From positions 62,001 through 126,000 of the forward strand of contig CAYNSR010000003.1 of assembly GCA_964400125.1 (NCBI GenBank): a DNA stretch of 64,000 bases, read 5' to 3'. Positions within the stretch are counted from its first letter, which is position 1; the number at the start of each line of letters is the position of its first letter. Below, piece after piece: positions 33,093-42,424 of this stretch. The stretch comes from Micavibrio sp964400125. Lineage in GTDB: Bacteria > Pseudomonadota > Alphaproteobacteria > Micavibrionales > Micavibrionaceae. A program made the position numbers and the translations under genes. The notes beneath the pieces are model-generated. The model had not been told where the DNA came from. It was given only the letters and a program-made list of their open reading frames with translations, and ran no database searches.

Positions 33093-35594
33093 TCAATACA
33101 GCCCGCCCGTTCCGGTCATGACCGCCTGCGGCGTTGCCGCAGGCGCGGAGGGCGGCGCGTTCGGATCGGTGCCGGGTTGCAATTGCCCATCGTCGTCGCC
33201 ATAAGCACCGTTGATGTCAAAATCGCCCATCAATTCCGTATCGACCCCTTCGGGGATGGGCGTGTCGCGGCGGAAACCGGATACGGTATTGATTCCGCCG
33301 CCATCCAGAACATAGACCTTGTCGGTCGGCTCGGTTCCGGCCACAAAGGCTTCCCAGATCACCTTCCGGTCACCGGGGCGGGCGCGGGTCCCGGTTTCGG
33401 AATTGATCTGGACCTGCCGCACGCCGGGAGGAATCCGGAAAGGAAGAATCGGGGCCTCTTTCAACGCCTCCCCCATGAATTCCTTGAAAACCGGGACCGC
33501 GACCGAAGCCCCGGTTTCCTTGCCGCCCAGCGGCTTGGGATCGTCATAGCCGACGTAAACACCCACCACCAGATCGGGAGAGAAGCCGATAAACCACGCA
33601 TCCTTGGAATCGTTCGTGGTCCCGGTTTTTCCGGCCAGCGGCCTGTTCATATCCTTGAGTCGCGTGGCCGTCCCGCGCTGGACCACCCCTTCAAGGATTG
33701 AAACCATCTGGTAAGTCGTGCGCGGATCGTTGATCTGCGGCCTGACATCCTCGATCTCCGGCGTCACCTGCGACGACCATTCCAGCAACGGCCCGCAATT
33801 GGTACAAACCCGTTTGTCATGCGTGAAGATCGTCTTGCCGTTCCGGTCCTGAATGCGGTCGATCAGGGTCGGGGTAATTCTTTTCCCGCCATTGACCAGC
33901 ATGGCATAGGCCGTCGTCAGGCGCAGAACCGTCGTTTCGTTGGAACCGAGCGAAGCGGCAATATTGCGGGGCATCGCATCGGAAACCCAGAATTTGTCGG
34001 CATAGGCGGCAACCGTGTCCATGCCGATATGATCGGCAAGACGCACCGTCATCAGGTTACGGGATTTTTCCACTCCCACCCGGATCGGCGTCGGGCCGTA
34101 ATATTCGTTGTTGTAATTTTTAGGCCGCCATTTTGGCAATCCCGGCCCCTGTTCCAGTACGATCGGCGCGTCCAGAACCAGCGTTGCCGGCGTAAACCCC
34201 TTGTCCAGCGCGGCCAGATAGATAAACGGCTTGAAAGCGGAGCCGGGCTGGCGTTTTGCCTGCGTCGCACGGTTAAAGGAACTCTCGGAAAAACTCCATC
34301 CCCCCTGCATGGCAAGAACCCGCCCTGTATGGGGGTCCATCGCGATCAGGGCACCGTTGACCTTTGGCACCTGACGTAAAACAGGAACATCTTTTTTCTC
34401 GCCCGTCATCTCCATCATCACGACATCGCCCGCCTTCAGCGGTTGCGATCCGGACCATTTCAATTCATCCTCGCCCAGCCGCACCGTCGTACCGTCGGCC
34501 AGCCCGAAACTGCCGTCGGGCCGCGCTACGGCAAAGATCCAGTGCCGCAACATCGCCGGGGGCCGGGGCAGCGCCGCAAGTTTTTCCTGCCAGCCGGACA
34601 TATCATCCCAATGCGTAAACGGCCCGCGCCAGCCCTTGCGGCGATCAAACGCTATCAGGCCGTTGCGCAATGCCCGTTGCGCCGCATCCTGCAAACGCGG
34701 ATCGGCACTGGTGCGCACGCTCAGACCTTCCTTGTACAAGACCTCCGCCCCGTAATGATGTTGCAGTTCCCGTCGCACCTCTTCGGCAAAATAGGGGGCA
34801 TTCACGATAGCCGTTTCCGCCCGCGCCGCCGTCAGGAGCGGTTTTTCCCGGGCAATCTCCGCCTGCGCCGGGAGGATCGCACCGGTTTCCATCATGCGGT
34901 CAATAACGAAATTGCGGCGCTGGACCGCCCTGTCGCGATGGCGCACCGGGTGATAATTGCTGGGCGCCTTGGGCAGGGCGGCAAGATAGGCGGCTTCCTC
35001 GATCGTCAGTTCTTCGAGAGACTTGTTGAAATACACCATTGCCGCCGCCGCTACGCCATAGGCCCGCTGGCCGAGGAAGATTTCATTCAGGTAAAGCTCG
35101 AGAATCCGGTCCTTGCCCATGGCCTTTTCCATCCGGTAGGCCAGAATGGCCTCGCGCAATTTCCGCACATAGGACACTTCGCTGGAAAGCAGAAGGTTCT
35201 TGGCCACCTGCTGGGTGATGGTCGAGGCCCCTTCCGGACGGTCGCCGGGGTTTTTCAGGTTTTTCAGGGCGGCCCTGAGGATTGCGGTTAAATCAATCCC
35301 GTGGTGCTGGTAAAAATTCTTGTCCTCCGCGGACAGGAAAGCCTGCTTGACCAGATCGGGGATGGAATCAACCGGGATAAAGACCCGTTTTTCTTCGGCA
35401 TATTCCTCCATCATGCGGCCATCACCGGCATAAACCCGGGTAATGACTGGCGGATTGTAGGATTTCAACTGGCTGTAATCCGGCAGGTCGCGGCCATAAT
35501 AGGAAATCGCATAAATCCCCCCGGCGACCCCGGCCATCAGGCCCAGCATGCCCAGTGAAAAAAGCGCCAGAAACAGATAATAGAAAAAACGCAT
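33093..35594 (-). CDS. mrcA: Penicillin-binding protein 1A
   Basis: This bifunctional peptidoglycan synthase makes glycan strands and crosslinks them. In the 833-residue protein the N-terminal membrane anchor is at about 1-30. The GT51 transglycosylase domain contains the catalytic EDKNFYQHHGID, STITQQVAKNLLLS and EIFLGQRAYGVAAAA. An OB-like insert follows. The transpeptidase domain has the active serine in RQPGSAFKPF, the SxN region and KTGTT. The C-terminus is Pro/Ala/Asp rich. It is a single gene, divergent from the VanX-like dipeptidase gene about 100 bases away. Confidence 0.96.
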   Translation of the reverse strand: MRFFYYLFLALFSLGMLGLMAGVAGGIYAISYYGRDLPDYSQLKSYNPPVITRVYAGDGRMMEEYAEEKRVFIPVDSIPDLVKQAFLSAEDKNFYQHHGIDLTAILRAALKNLKNPGDRPEGASTITQQVAKNLLLSSEVSYVRKLREAILAYRMEKAMGKDRILELYLNEIFLGQRAYGVAAAAMVYFNKSLEELTIEEAAYLAALPKAPSNYHPVRHRDRAVQRRNFVIDRMMETGAILPAQAEIAREKPLLTAARAETAIVNAPYFAEEVRRELQHHYGAEVLYKEGLSVRTSADPRLQDAAQRALRNGLIAFDRRKGWRGPFTHWDDMSGWQEKLAALPRPPAMLRHWIFAVARPDGSFGLADGTTVRLGEDELKWSGSQPLKAGDVVMMEMTGEKKDVPVLRQVPKVNGALIAMDPHTGRVLAMQGGWSFSESSFNRATQAKRQPGSAFKPFIYLAALDKGFTPATLVLDAPIVLEQGPGLPKWRPKNYNNEYYGPTPIRVGVEKSRNLMTVRLADHIGMDTVAAYADKFWVSDAMPRNIAASLGSNETTVLRLTTAYAMLVNGGKRITPTLIDRIQDRNGKTIFTHDKRVCTNCGPLLEWSSQVTPEIEDVRPQINDPRTTYQMVSILEGVVQRGTATRLKDMNRPLAGKTGTTNDSKDAWFIGFSPDLVVGVYVGYDDPKPLGGKETGASVAVPVFKEFMGEALKEAPILPFRIPPGVRQVQINSETGTRARPGDRKVIWEAFVAGTEPTDKVYVLDGGGINTVSGFRRDTPIPEGVDTELMGDFDINGAYGDDDGQLQPGTDPNAPPSAPAATPQAVMTGTGGLY

Positions 35595-35696
35595 CCCCTT
35601 TATATGGCACAGGAATCGGGCGGGATAAAGGCCGCCACCTGCTTTCTTTCCGTACGCTTTGCGTTATCCTTGTTTTACAACAAGATGGACTTCGAT

Positions 35697-36377
35697 ATGA
35701 CCGAAAAACCGCGCACAATCTCCCCGGACGACCTGATTGCCATGGACACACTGACGGCCCGGACGCCCTTGCGGATTGATATCGTCTATGCGCAACCCGC
35801 CCACCCCGAAAATATTTTCGGGATGGCCCTGTACCGCCCGGATGCCCGGATGTGGCTGCACCGGGATTTTGCTGAAATCGTAACGCTAGCGGCACAACGA
35901 TGCCATGCGGCGCGAGGGCTGGTTTTCGTCCTGAAGGACGGGCTGCGTACTGTCGAAGCACAGGCATTGATGCAGGGAACCGCTATCGTCAAGGCCAATC
36001 CGCACTGGACGCAAGAACCCAACCGCCTCTTGTCCCCGCCCGGAAAAGGCGGACACCCGCGCGGCATGGCCGTGGATATCGTTCTGGAAACGGAGGATGG
36101 TGGGCTGGTTGACATGGGAACACGCTTCGATCACCTGACCACCAATCCGTCCGTCAATCCGGCGCGGCGTGGCTTTCAGGGCATCAGCGCTCAGGCGCAG
36201 GACAACCGCCAAATTCTCGAAGATTGCATGGTCGAAGCCGCCCGCGACCTGCGCCGTCCCCTTCTTCCCCTGCCAAGCGAATGGTGGGATTTTCGCTTCC
36301 CCGCCAGCTATTCCGAACAATATGCCCCGCTCAGCGACCGGGATCTGCCGCCGCAAATGCGCATGACAACTGTGTAA
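35697..36377 (+). CDS. VanX/DdpX-like D-alanyl-D-alanine dipeptidase (M15D)
   Basis: Members cleave D-Ala-D-Ala dipeptides released during wall turnover. The 226-residue protein has the zinc motif region GKGGHPRGMAVDI, with H120 and D127 as ligands. The catalytic glutamate is E195 in SEWWDFRFP. In characterised VanX enzymes the EWWH histidine is the third zinc ligand; here that position is Asp198. Activity is therefore likely but not certain. There is no signal peptide, as expected for a cytoplasmic VanX type. The start at 35697 is chosen over 35685. It is divergent from PBP1A and close to alr, a D-Ala-related context. Confidence 0.8.
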   Translation: MTEKPRTISPDDLIAMDTLTARTPLRIDIVYAQPAHPENIFGMALYRPDARMWLHRDFAEIVTLAAQRCHAARGLVFVLKDGLRTVEAQALMQGTAIVKANPHWTQEPNRLLSPPGKGGHPRGMAVDIVLETEDGGLVDMGTRFDHLTTNPSVNPARRGFQGISAQAQDNRQILEDCMVEAARDLRRPLLPLPSEWWDFRFPASYSEQYAPLSDRDLPPQMRMTTV

Positions 36378-36387
36378 TTAAAACGGA

Positions 36388-37164
36388 TCAGGCCGCCGTC
36401 ACGCCAAAGGAAATCGGGCCCTGTGCGCGGCCATGGATGAACTGATCGACATATTCGTTCCCGGAATGATCGAGCGCGTCAACCGGCCCCGTCCAGATGA
36501 TGCGCCCTTCATAAATCATCGCTACATAATCGGCAATCTTGCGGGCGCTGGCCATGTCATGCGTGATGGACAGGGTGGTTGCACCCAGCTCCTGCCTACA
36601 TTCCACGATCAGATCGTTGATGACATCAGCCATGATCGGGTCAAGGCCCGTGGTGGGTTCGTCAAAGAAGATAATTTCCGGGTTGGTGGCAATGGCACGC
36701 GCCAGTGCCACACGCTTTTGCATTCCACCGGACAATTCCGCCGGGAACAACTGCGCCACATTTTCATCAAGCCCGACCGATTTCAGCTTTTCAATCGCAA
36801 TGCCAAAGGCCTGATCGCGACCCATGCCGCGCCCGTGTACCAGCCCGAAGGCGACATTTTCCCACACTTTCAGTGAATCGAACAAAGCCCCGCCCTGAAA
36901 CAGCATGCCGAATTTGCGCATCATCTGGTCACGCCCGCCCGCGTCAAGCCCCACCACTTCCTGACCGTCAACGAGGATGGAACCTTCGTCCGGATGGATG
37001 ATCCCCAGCACCGATTTAATCATCACCGATTTTCCTGTGCCGGAACCGCCGATGACCACCATCGATTTTCCTTTGGGAACCGTCAGGTCGATTCCGGCCA
37101 GCACCTTCTTTTTGCCGAAGGACTTCTTTACGCCGGATAATTGCAGCTTCACCGGATCGGTCAT
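36388..37164 (-). CDS. mlaF: Phospholipid transport ABC ATPase MlaF
   Basis: MlaF powers the MlaFEDB complex, which moves phospholipids between inner and outer membranes. The 258-residue protein has Walker A GGSGTGKS, the ABC signature LSGGMQKRVALARAI, Walker B EIIFFDEPTTGLDP and the H-loop SITHDMASARKI. The ATG at 37164 overlaps the mlaE stop by 4 bases, showing tight coupling. mlaD is not adjacent but lies at 62.2-62.7 kb; no mlaB or mlaC is seen in the window. Confidence 0.93.
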   Translation of the reverse strand: MTDPVKLQLSGVKKSFGKKKVLAGIDLTVPKGKSMVVIGGSGTGKSVMIKSVLGIIHPDEGSILVDGQEVVGLDAGGRDQMMRKFGMLFQGGALFDSLKVWENVAFGLVHGRGMGRDQAFGIAIEKLKSVGLDENVAQLFPAELSGGMQKRVALARAIATNPEIIFFDEPTTGLDPIMADVINDLIVECRQELGATTLSITHDMASARKIADYVAMIYEGRIIWTGPVDALDHSGNEYVDQFIHGRAQGPISFGVTAA

Positions 37165-38009
37165 GAAAAGAAAACCTGCGTCAGAATGAAGTTGAAAATC
37201 AAAATCAGGATCGACGCGGAAACAACGGCATTGGTTGTCGCCGCCCCGACGCCCTGCGCGCCGCGCTGGGAATGGAAACCGTGATAACATCCCATCAGTG
37301 AAACAATCAGGCCGAACACGCCCGCCTTTATCAAGCCGGATATGACATCCATCGCCTCGAGAATATCCCAGCTCTGCGTCAGATAGCGCCCGGGTGAAAA
37401 ACCAAGACTGTAGATGCTGACGACATAGCCGCCGAACACGCCGATAATGTCGCCCACCAGCACCAATACCGGCAACATCAGCGTTCCGGCCAGAATGCGC
37501 GGGGCAATCAGGTATTTATAGGGGTTGACCGACAGGGTCGTCAGCGCGTCGATCTGTTCGGTGACGCGCATCGTGCCGATTTCGGCGGCAATCGAAGCCC
37601 CGATTCGCCCCGCCACCATCAGACCGGCCAGCACCGGCGCAAGTTCACGGGTCATCGACAGCACCACCACCCCGGCAACCGCGCTTTCAGCATTAAAGCG
37701 GGCAAATCCGGTGTAGCTTTGCAGCGCCAGAACCATACCGGTAAAGATCGCCGTCATACCAACCACCGGCAGGGAATAATAACCAATATCAATCAACTGG
37801 CGTAAAATCAGCCGGGGGAAAAAAGGCGGCAGGAAAACATGGGCGACAGATTGCCCCATGAACACGGACACACGCCCAGAGGCCCGGAAAAAACGCAGGA
37901 TCGTCGCCCCGATCGCGGCGCAAACATCGAGAAGAAAATCACGCCCCCGGCGCACTTTCTCCAACCCGTCCATAATCATGACCTCACGGTCGAGCCTGAC
38001 TTTGTTCAT
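37161..38009 (-). CDS. mlaE: Phospholipid transport permease MlaE
   Basis: The 282-residue inner-membrane permease has an amphipathic N-terminus followed by about five membrane segments. Family signatures are FTGMVLALQSYTGFARF, MTRELAPVLAGLMVAGRIGA and EIGTMRVTEQIDAL. The ATG at 38009 is preferred over a TTG at 38045 that would reach into alr. It is the first gene of the mlaEF pair. alr lies 10 bases upstream on the same strand, so readthrough from alr is likely. Confidence 0.93.
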   Translation of the reverse strand: MNKVRLDREVMIMDGLEKVRRGRDFLLDVCAAIGATILRFFRASGRVSVFMGQSVAHVFLPPFFPRLILRQLIDIGYYSLPVVGMTAIFTGMVLALQSYTGFARFNAESAVAGVVVLSMTRELAPVLAGLMVAGRIGASIAAEIGTMRVTEQIDALTTLSVNPYKYLIAPRILAGTLMLPVLVLVGDIIGVFGGYVVSIYSLGFSPGRYLTQSWDILEAMDVISGLIKAGVFGLIVSLMGCYHGFHSQRGAQGVGAATTNAVVSASILILIFNFILTQVFFS

Positions 38010-38019
38010 GATCCCGTTT

Positions 38020-39150
38020 TTACCCTGAAAAATCTTTGGAATCAAAGAGTTTCGTGTCTCCTGCCGCCGCTGTCCGGTAGCGCCTGTGATAGCGGCTGCC
38101 CAGCCCGGTCAGGATTTCATAACCGATGGTTCCGGCCAGCGCGGCCAGTGAATCCGCATCCTGATCCGGCCCGATCACCTCTACCCAGTCGCCGGCCTCA
38201 AGCCCCGGCGCAGCGCTGGCGTCGATCGTCACCAGATCCATCGACACACGCCCGAGAATCGGCAACGCCCTGCCCTGCCAGAACACATTGCCGCGCCCGC
38301 TCAAAGACCGCAAAAACCCGTCAGCATAGCCCAGCGCAATCGTGGCCACACGCCGCTCACTCTGGCAGACATAACTGGCGCCGTAACCGACGCTTTCCCC
38401 CTGCTGCGCGGTTCTGACCTGTAACACCCGCGCCCTGAGCCGGACCACAGGACGCATCGGATTGGGATGTCCCGGCATCGGGTTCAAACCGTAAACGGCC
38501 ATGCCCGGACGCACCAGATCGAAATCAAAATCCCGTGAAACAAAAATCCCTGCGGAATTGCTCAAGGATTTCCGCGCCTGCGGAAACAACCCCGCCAACA
38601 CGCGGAATTGTTCATATTGTACGCGAGTCAGCTTGTGTCCCGGCTCATCGGCACAGGCAAAATGACTCAACACAACGGCAACATTCAGATCCCGGAGCAG
38701 CGCCGGATCATTCTGCAAACGCGCGGTCTCCGCCGTATCCAGACCAAGGCGGCGCATCCCCGTATCGATATGGATCATGACCGGATCGGGATGCCGCCAG
38801 CGTTCGATGTCCATAAGGGAATTGAGGACCGGGACCAGTCCATGGCGCACATATTCCCCTTCCGCGCCGTGAAACAATCCGCCAAGGATGCCAATTTCCG
38901 GGCGGGCGCCCTGCGCATCGCAAATCCGCCTCAGGACAATGCCTTCTTCCGGGGTGGCGACAAAAAAAGTTCTGGTCCCGCAGGCGAGATGAATATTTGC
39001 GACCTGTTCCAGACCGATCCCGTAAGCATTGGCCTTGACCACGCCCGCCACCGCGCAACCGTCACCGACCCGTTGCCGGATCAGGTCGATATTGTGCCTG
39101 ATCGCGTCCAGATCGATATCGAGAATGGCGGCGGCAGCGTGAGTGTCCAT
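38020..39150 (-). CDS. alr: Alanine racemase
   Basis: This PLP enzyme interconverts L- and D-alanine for peptidoglycan. With the start at 39150, the PLP lysine falls at K39 in VVKANAYGIG, the canonical position in this family, which supports this start. The catalytic tyrosine lies in VGYGASYVCQ in the C-terminal half, and the substrate loop SMDLVTIDAS is also present. The protein is 376 residues in this form. An upstream ATG at 39216 would add 22 residues and overlap dnaB. The gene is probably cotranscribed with dnaB and mlaEF. Confidence 0.94.
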   Translation of the reverse strand: MDTHAAAAILDIDLDAIRHNIDLIRQRVGDGCAVAGVVKANAYGIGLEQVANIHLACGTRTFFVATPEEGIVLRRICDAQGARPEIGILGGLFHGAEGEYVRHGLVPVLNSLMDIERWRHPDPVMIHIDTGMRRLGLDTAETARLQNDPALLRDLNVAVVLSHFACADEPGHKLTRVQYEQFRVLAGLFPQARKSLSNSAGIFVSRDFDFDLVRPGMAVYGLNPMPGHPNPMRPVVRLRARVLQVRTAQQGESVGYGASYVCQSERRVATIALGYADGFLRSLSGRGNVFWQGRALPILGRVSMDLVTIDASAAPGLEAGDWVEVIGPDQDADSLAALAGTIGYEILTGLGSRYHRRYRTAAAGDTKLFDSKDFSG

Positions 39151-39193
39151 AAAATGACCGATGGAGAGCTGTTTCTTGAAATATCCCGCCGGA

Positions 39194-40690
39194 TTATTCC
39201 AGCGGCGCGTTGACATAGGTGCGGTCCAGATTCCCGAAACGCGTCAGGTTCGGTTCGAAATACAGATTGACGATACCGATCGGACCGTGGCGCTGCTTGC
39301 CGACGATGACTTCGGCAACATTAGCCACCCGCGACATTTTTTCCTGCCACTGCGCATATTTTTCTGCATCCTCGATATTGGGCATCTTGCGGCCTTCGTA
39401 ATATTCCTCACGATAGACAAACATGACCACATCCGAATCCTGCTCGATCGAGCCGGATTCCCGCAAGTCGGACAATTGGGGTCGCTTGTCCTCCCTTTGC
39501 TCCACCGCCCGCGACAATTGCGACAGGGCCATAACCGGAATATCCAGTTCCTTGGCAATCGCCTTCAGCCCCCGCGTAATCTCGGAGATTTCCAGCACGC
39601 GGTTTTCGGTCGACTGGCGCGAACCGGTCCCCTGCAAAAGCTGGAGATAGTCGATCACCAGCAGATCAAGTCCGTGCTGGCGCTTCAGGCGGCGGGCGCG
39701 GCTGCGCACGGCCCCGATGGACAAAGCGGGCGTATCGTCGATATAAAGCGGCACTTGCGCCAGTTTCTGGCTGGCCTCGACAAAGCGGCGAAATTCCAGC
39801 TCGCTGACATTGCCCTTACGGATCGCATCGCCCGAAATCCCGGACTGGTCCGCCAGAATACGCGTCGCTAACTGGTCCGATGACATCTCCAGCGAAAAGA
39901 ACCCGACAATGCCGCCTTCCTTGCCCCCGGTTTCAGCATAACGCAAGGCAGCTTGAAACGCGATATTGGTCGCAAGCGCGGTCTTCCCCATGGAAGGCCG
40001 CCCCGCCAGAATTAACAGGTCTGATTTATGCAACCCCCCCAGCTTATCATCCAGATCGCGCAAACCCGTGGTCACTCCGGTGACATGGCCATCCGTCTTG
40101 TAGGCCTTGTCGGCGATTTCAATGGCGCGCATGACGGAATCGCGCAAGGTGGTAAAGCCACTTTTGACTTCACCGGTTTCAGCCAGAACGAACAGACGAT
40201 TTTCCGCTAATTCGATTGTTTCCACGGCATCGCGATCAAGACGGATATCAAAGGCACTGTTGACGACCTCTTCGCCCATCGCGATCAATTCGCGGCGCAG
40301 ATGCAGGTCATAGATGCTGCGTGCATAGTCTTCGGTGTTGACCACCGTGATAACACTGGCCGCCAGTTCGGCCAGATATTGCGCCCCGCCCACCTGCTCC
40401 AGATCGGCATCGGTTTCAAAATAGGATTTGAGCGTCACCGGCGAGGCATTCTGGCCGCGATCACTCAGTTTCATAATCGCTTCAAAAATGCGCTGGTGCG
40501 CGGGCATGAAAAAATGCAGCGGCTTGAGGTAATCAATCCGCTCCAGCGCCCGGTTATCGACCAGCACCGCGCCCAGCAAGCCCTGTTCGGCTTCAAGATT
40601 GTGCGGCAAGGTGCGGTAACTGCGCTCCGCGATCTCCATCAGTGAAGAGGAGCTGACCGTTTTATCCGATGAAAGGGCTGTTTTTTGCAT
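39194..40690 (-). CDS. dnaB: Replicative DNA helicase DnaB
   Basis: This hexameric helicase unwinds DNA at the replication fork. In the 498-residue protein the N-terminal primase-interacting domain starts at LPHNLEAEQGLLGAVL, and the RecA-like domain has Walker A LAGRPSMGKTA. Walker B LLVIDYLQLL and the arginine-finger region RESGSIEQDSDVVMFVYR follow. There is no intein. The order rpsF-rpsR-rplI-dnaB-alr is conserved in alphaproteobacteria; a terminator between rplI and dnaB suggests that dnaB also has its own promoter. Confidence 0.96.
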   Translation of the reverse strand: MQKTALSSDKTVSSSSLMEIAERSYRTLPHNLEAEQGLLGAVLVDNRALERIDYLKPLHFFMPAHQRIFEAIMKLSDRGQNASPVTLKSYFETDADLEQVGGAQYLAELAASVITVVNTEDYARSIYDLHLRRELIAMGEEVVNSAFDIRLDRDAVETIELAENRLFVLAETGEVKSGFTTLRDSVMRAIEIADKAYKTDGHVTGVTTGLRDLDDKLGGLHKSDLLILAGRPSMGKTALATNIAFQAALRYAETGGKEGGIVGFFSLEMSSDQLATRILADQSGISGDAIRKGNVSELEFRRFVEASQKLAQVPLYIDDTPALSIGAVRSRARRLKRQHGLDLLVIDYLQLLQGTGSRQSTENRVLEISEITRGLKAIAKELDIPVMALSQLSRAVEQREDKRPQLSDLRESGSIEQDSDVVMFVYREEYYEGRKMPNIEDAEKYAQWQEKMSRVANVAEVIVGKQRHGPIGIVNLYFEPNLTRFGNLDRTYVNAPLE

Positions 40691-40789
40691 GATGGGGGCA
40701 GCCTAGCAAACCCCGATGGCCCCCGCCATAAACCTCGACATCTCCCCATGTGAATCACGGGGATAGTCTTGTCCGCCCGCCGCCAAAAC

Positions 40790-40822
40790 AAAAAGGCCCG
40801 CAATGTCCTTGCGAGCCTTTTT
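40790..40822 (-). terminator. Intrinsic terminator after rplI
   Basis: An imperfect stem (AAAAAGGC-GCAA with TTGC-GCCTTTTT) read on the minus strand, ending in a T-run, located between rplI and dnaB. Confidence 0.75.
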
Positions 40823-40844
40823 CCATTTCGTATCGGAACGAAGC

Positions 40845-41534
40845 CTATTCGGCGACCGTTTCCTCCGCCTCTTCGGCGGGGGCTTTTTTCGCTTTCTTCG
40901 CCTTTTTCGCTTCGGCCTTTGCTTCGTCAGCCTGTTCGGCTTCCGCATCGGCTTGTTCAATGGCGATGGCTTCTTCTTCCATCAGGCTGTCCTTGGTCGC
41001 GACGGGTGCGGGCGCGACATTGCGACCGTCATCCGCGATCAGGGCCTTGCCTGTCTTGGCCTGAATCTTTGCCTCTTCCTCGGTGCGGGCAATATTGACC
41101 GTCACCACGACTTTCACTTCGGGGTGCAGCATGACCGTGACCGGAAACAGGCCAACCGTCTTGATACCCTGATTGAGCAGCACCATGGTGCGGTCAATCG
41201 TCCCCTTGCCTTCCCCGGTCACAGCCGTGGCAATGTCCCGTGTCGTGACGGAACCATAAAGCTGCCCGCCTTCGGCGGCGTTGCGGATCAGGGTTGCCTT
41301 CACGCCATCCAGCGACTTTGCCAGTTTTTCGGCATCGGCACGCTTCGCGGCGTTCTGTTTTTCCAGTTCGGCGCGCTGGGCGTCGAAAAAGGCCTTGTTT
41401 TCGTTAGTTGCACGCAGGGCTTTTTTCTGCGGCAGCAGGAAGTTGCGAGCATAACCGGGTTTAACGCGCACGGTTTCACCCATCGCCCCCAGCTTGTCGA
41501 CACGTTCCAGCAGAATGACTTCCATCATTGCCAT
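40845..41534 (-). CDS. rplI: 50S ribosomal protein L9 with a long C-terminal extension
   Basis: L9 binds 23S rRNA at the base of the L1 stalk. The N-terminal rRNA-binding domain is classic: EVILLERVDKLGAMGE and VKPGYARNFLLPQKKA. The central helix and C-terminal domain run to about residue 150. Beyond that, some 75 extra residues form an acidic, then Lys/Ala/Glu-rich low-complexity tail ending AEEAEETVAE, making 229 residues against the usual 150. The ATG at 41534 follows AAGGAAGG at a spacing of 8. Confidence 0.95.
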   Translation of the reverse strand: MAMMEVILLERVDKLGAMGETVRVKPGYARNFLLPQKKALRATNENKAFFDAQRAELEKQNAAKRADAEKLAKSLDGVKATLIRNAAEGGQLYGSVTTRDIATAVTGEGKGTIDRTMVLLNQGIKTVGLFPVTVMLHPEVKVVVTVNIARTEEEAKIQAKTGKALIADDGRNVAPAPVATKDSLMEEEAIAIEQADAEAEQADEAKAEAKKAKKAKKAPAEEAEETVAE

Positions 41535-41549
41535 GATCTTTACCTTCCT

Positions 41550-41864
41550 TTATTGGCTGCGGATATCAGCCGTGTCCTGACGGACATAGGGCATCAATCC
41601 CATATAACGCGCACGCTTGATCGCCTGAGACAATTCACGCTGTTTCTTTTGCGAAACGGCAGTGATACGGCTCGGCATGATCTTTCCGCGCTCGGACACA
41701 AAACGCCCCAGAAGCCGGGTGTCTTTCCAGTCGATCACCGGGGCGTGCGGACCCGAAAACGGGCAGCTTTTGCGGCGACGGAAAAACGGACGGCGCCCGC
41801 CGGGGGCTCCACCTTCGCGGCCTTCGCCGCCTTCCTTGTCGTCTCTTTTCTGATATTCAGCCAT
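41550..41864 (-). CDS. rpsR: 30S ribosomal protein S18
   Basis: S18 binds 16S rRNA together with S6. The 104-residue protein has an N-terminal Glu/Gly/Arg-rich extension of about 25 residues. The core then begins at RRPFFRRRKSCPFSG and contains the DWKDTRLLGRFVSERGKI and PSRITAVSQKKQRELSQAIKRAR signatures. Its ATG overlaps the rpsF stop by one base, so the two are translationally coupled. Confidence 0.95.
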   Translation of the reverse strand: MAEYQKRDDKEGGEGREGGAPGGRRPFFRRRKSCPFSGPHAPVIDWKDTRLLGRFVSERGKIMPSRITAVSQKKQRELSQAIKRARYMGLMPYVRQDTADIRSQ

Positions 41865-42229
41865 TATGCGACCTCTTTGTCTTCTGTAACATTGTCATTT
41901 GCACGGTCGCTGCCGCCCATCATCACGGACGGGCCGGTGGACGGTGCGTCCAGTTTGATCGTCATATAGCGCAGCAGATCTTCATGAATGCGCATGTTGC
42001 GCTCCATCTCCAGCATCGCCGCAGGCGGCGTATCGGATTCGATCAGGACATAATGCCCTTTGCGGTTTTTCTTGATGCGGTAGGCGAGCTGGCGCAGACC
42101 CCAGTTTTCGGTCTTCAGCACCTTGCCGCCGTCTTTTTTCAGGATATCGGAAAAGAATGTTGTCAGGTCATCAACCTGCGCCACAGTCAAATCCTGCCGT
42201 GCGATAAACACGGTTTCGTAGATTGCCAT
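41864..42229 (-). CDS. rpsF: 30S ribosomal protein S6
   Basis: S6 pairs with S18 on the small subunit platform. The 121-residue protein contains MAIYETVFIARQDL, the NWGLRQLAYRIKKNRKGHY core and the C-terminal DAPSTGPSV extension. It is first in the rpsF-rpsR-rplI operon. The upstream region (42230-42360) should hold the operon promoter and possibly the S6-S18 autoregulatory leader, but no clear leader structure was recognised. Confidence 0.95.
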   Translation of the reverse strand: MAIYETVFIARQDLTVAQVDDLTTFFSDILKKDGGKVLKTENWGLRQLAYRIKKNRKGHYVLIESDTPPAAMLEMERNMRIHEDLLRYMTIKLDAPSTGPSVMMGGSDRANDNVTEDKEVA

Positions 42230-42364
42230 TATTATACGCTCCTCTTGGGTTACATGACCCTATTGGCTGGTCACAAAGCCGACGACACCATGCCGCCAGC
42301 GAGGTTCTTTCAAAATTTACAAGAACGGGGGCAATATAGGGAGTTTTCCACAGCTTGCAAGGAA

Positions 42365-42389
42365 AAAAGCGGCCCATAAAGCCGCTTTT
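42365..42389. terminator. Intrinsic terminator (mainly minus strand)
   Basis: AAAAGCGGC and GCCGCTTTT form a 9-base stem with loop CCATAAA, and a T-run follows on either strand. It lies downstream of the small minus-strand gene ending at 42425 and upstream of rpsF, so it insulates the ribosomal operon. Confidence 0.82.
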
Positions 42390-42424
42390 TGTCAGAGTCC
42401 ATCCGCAGGTAGCGGTTTTTTCGT

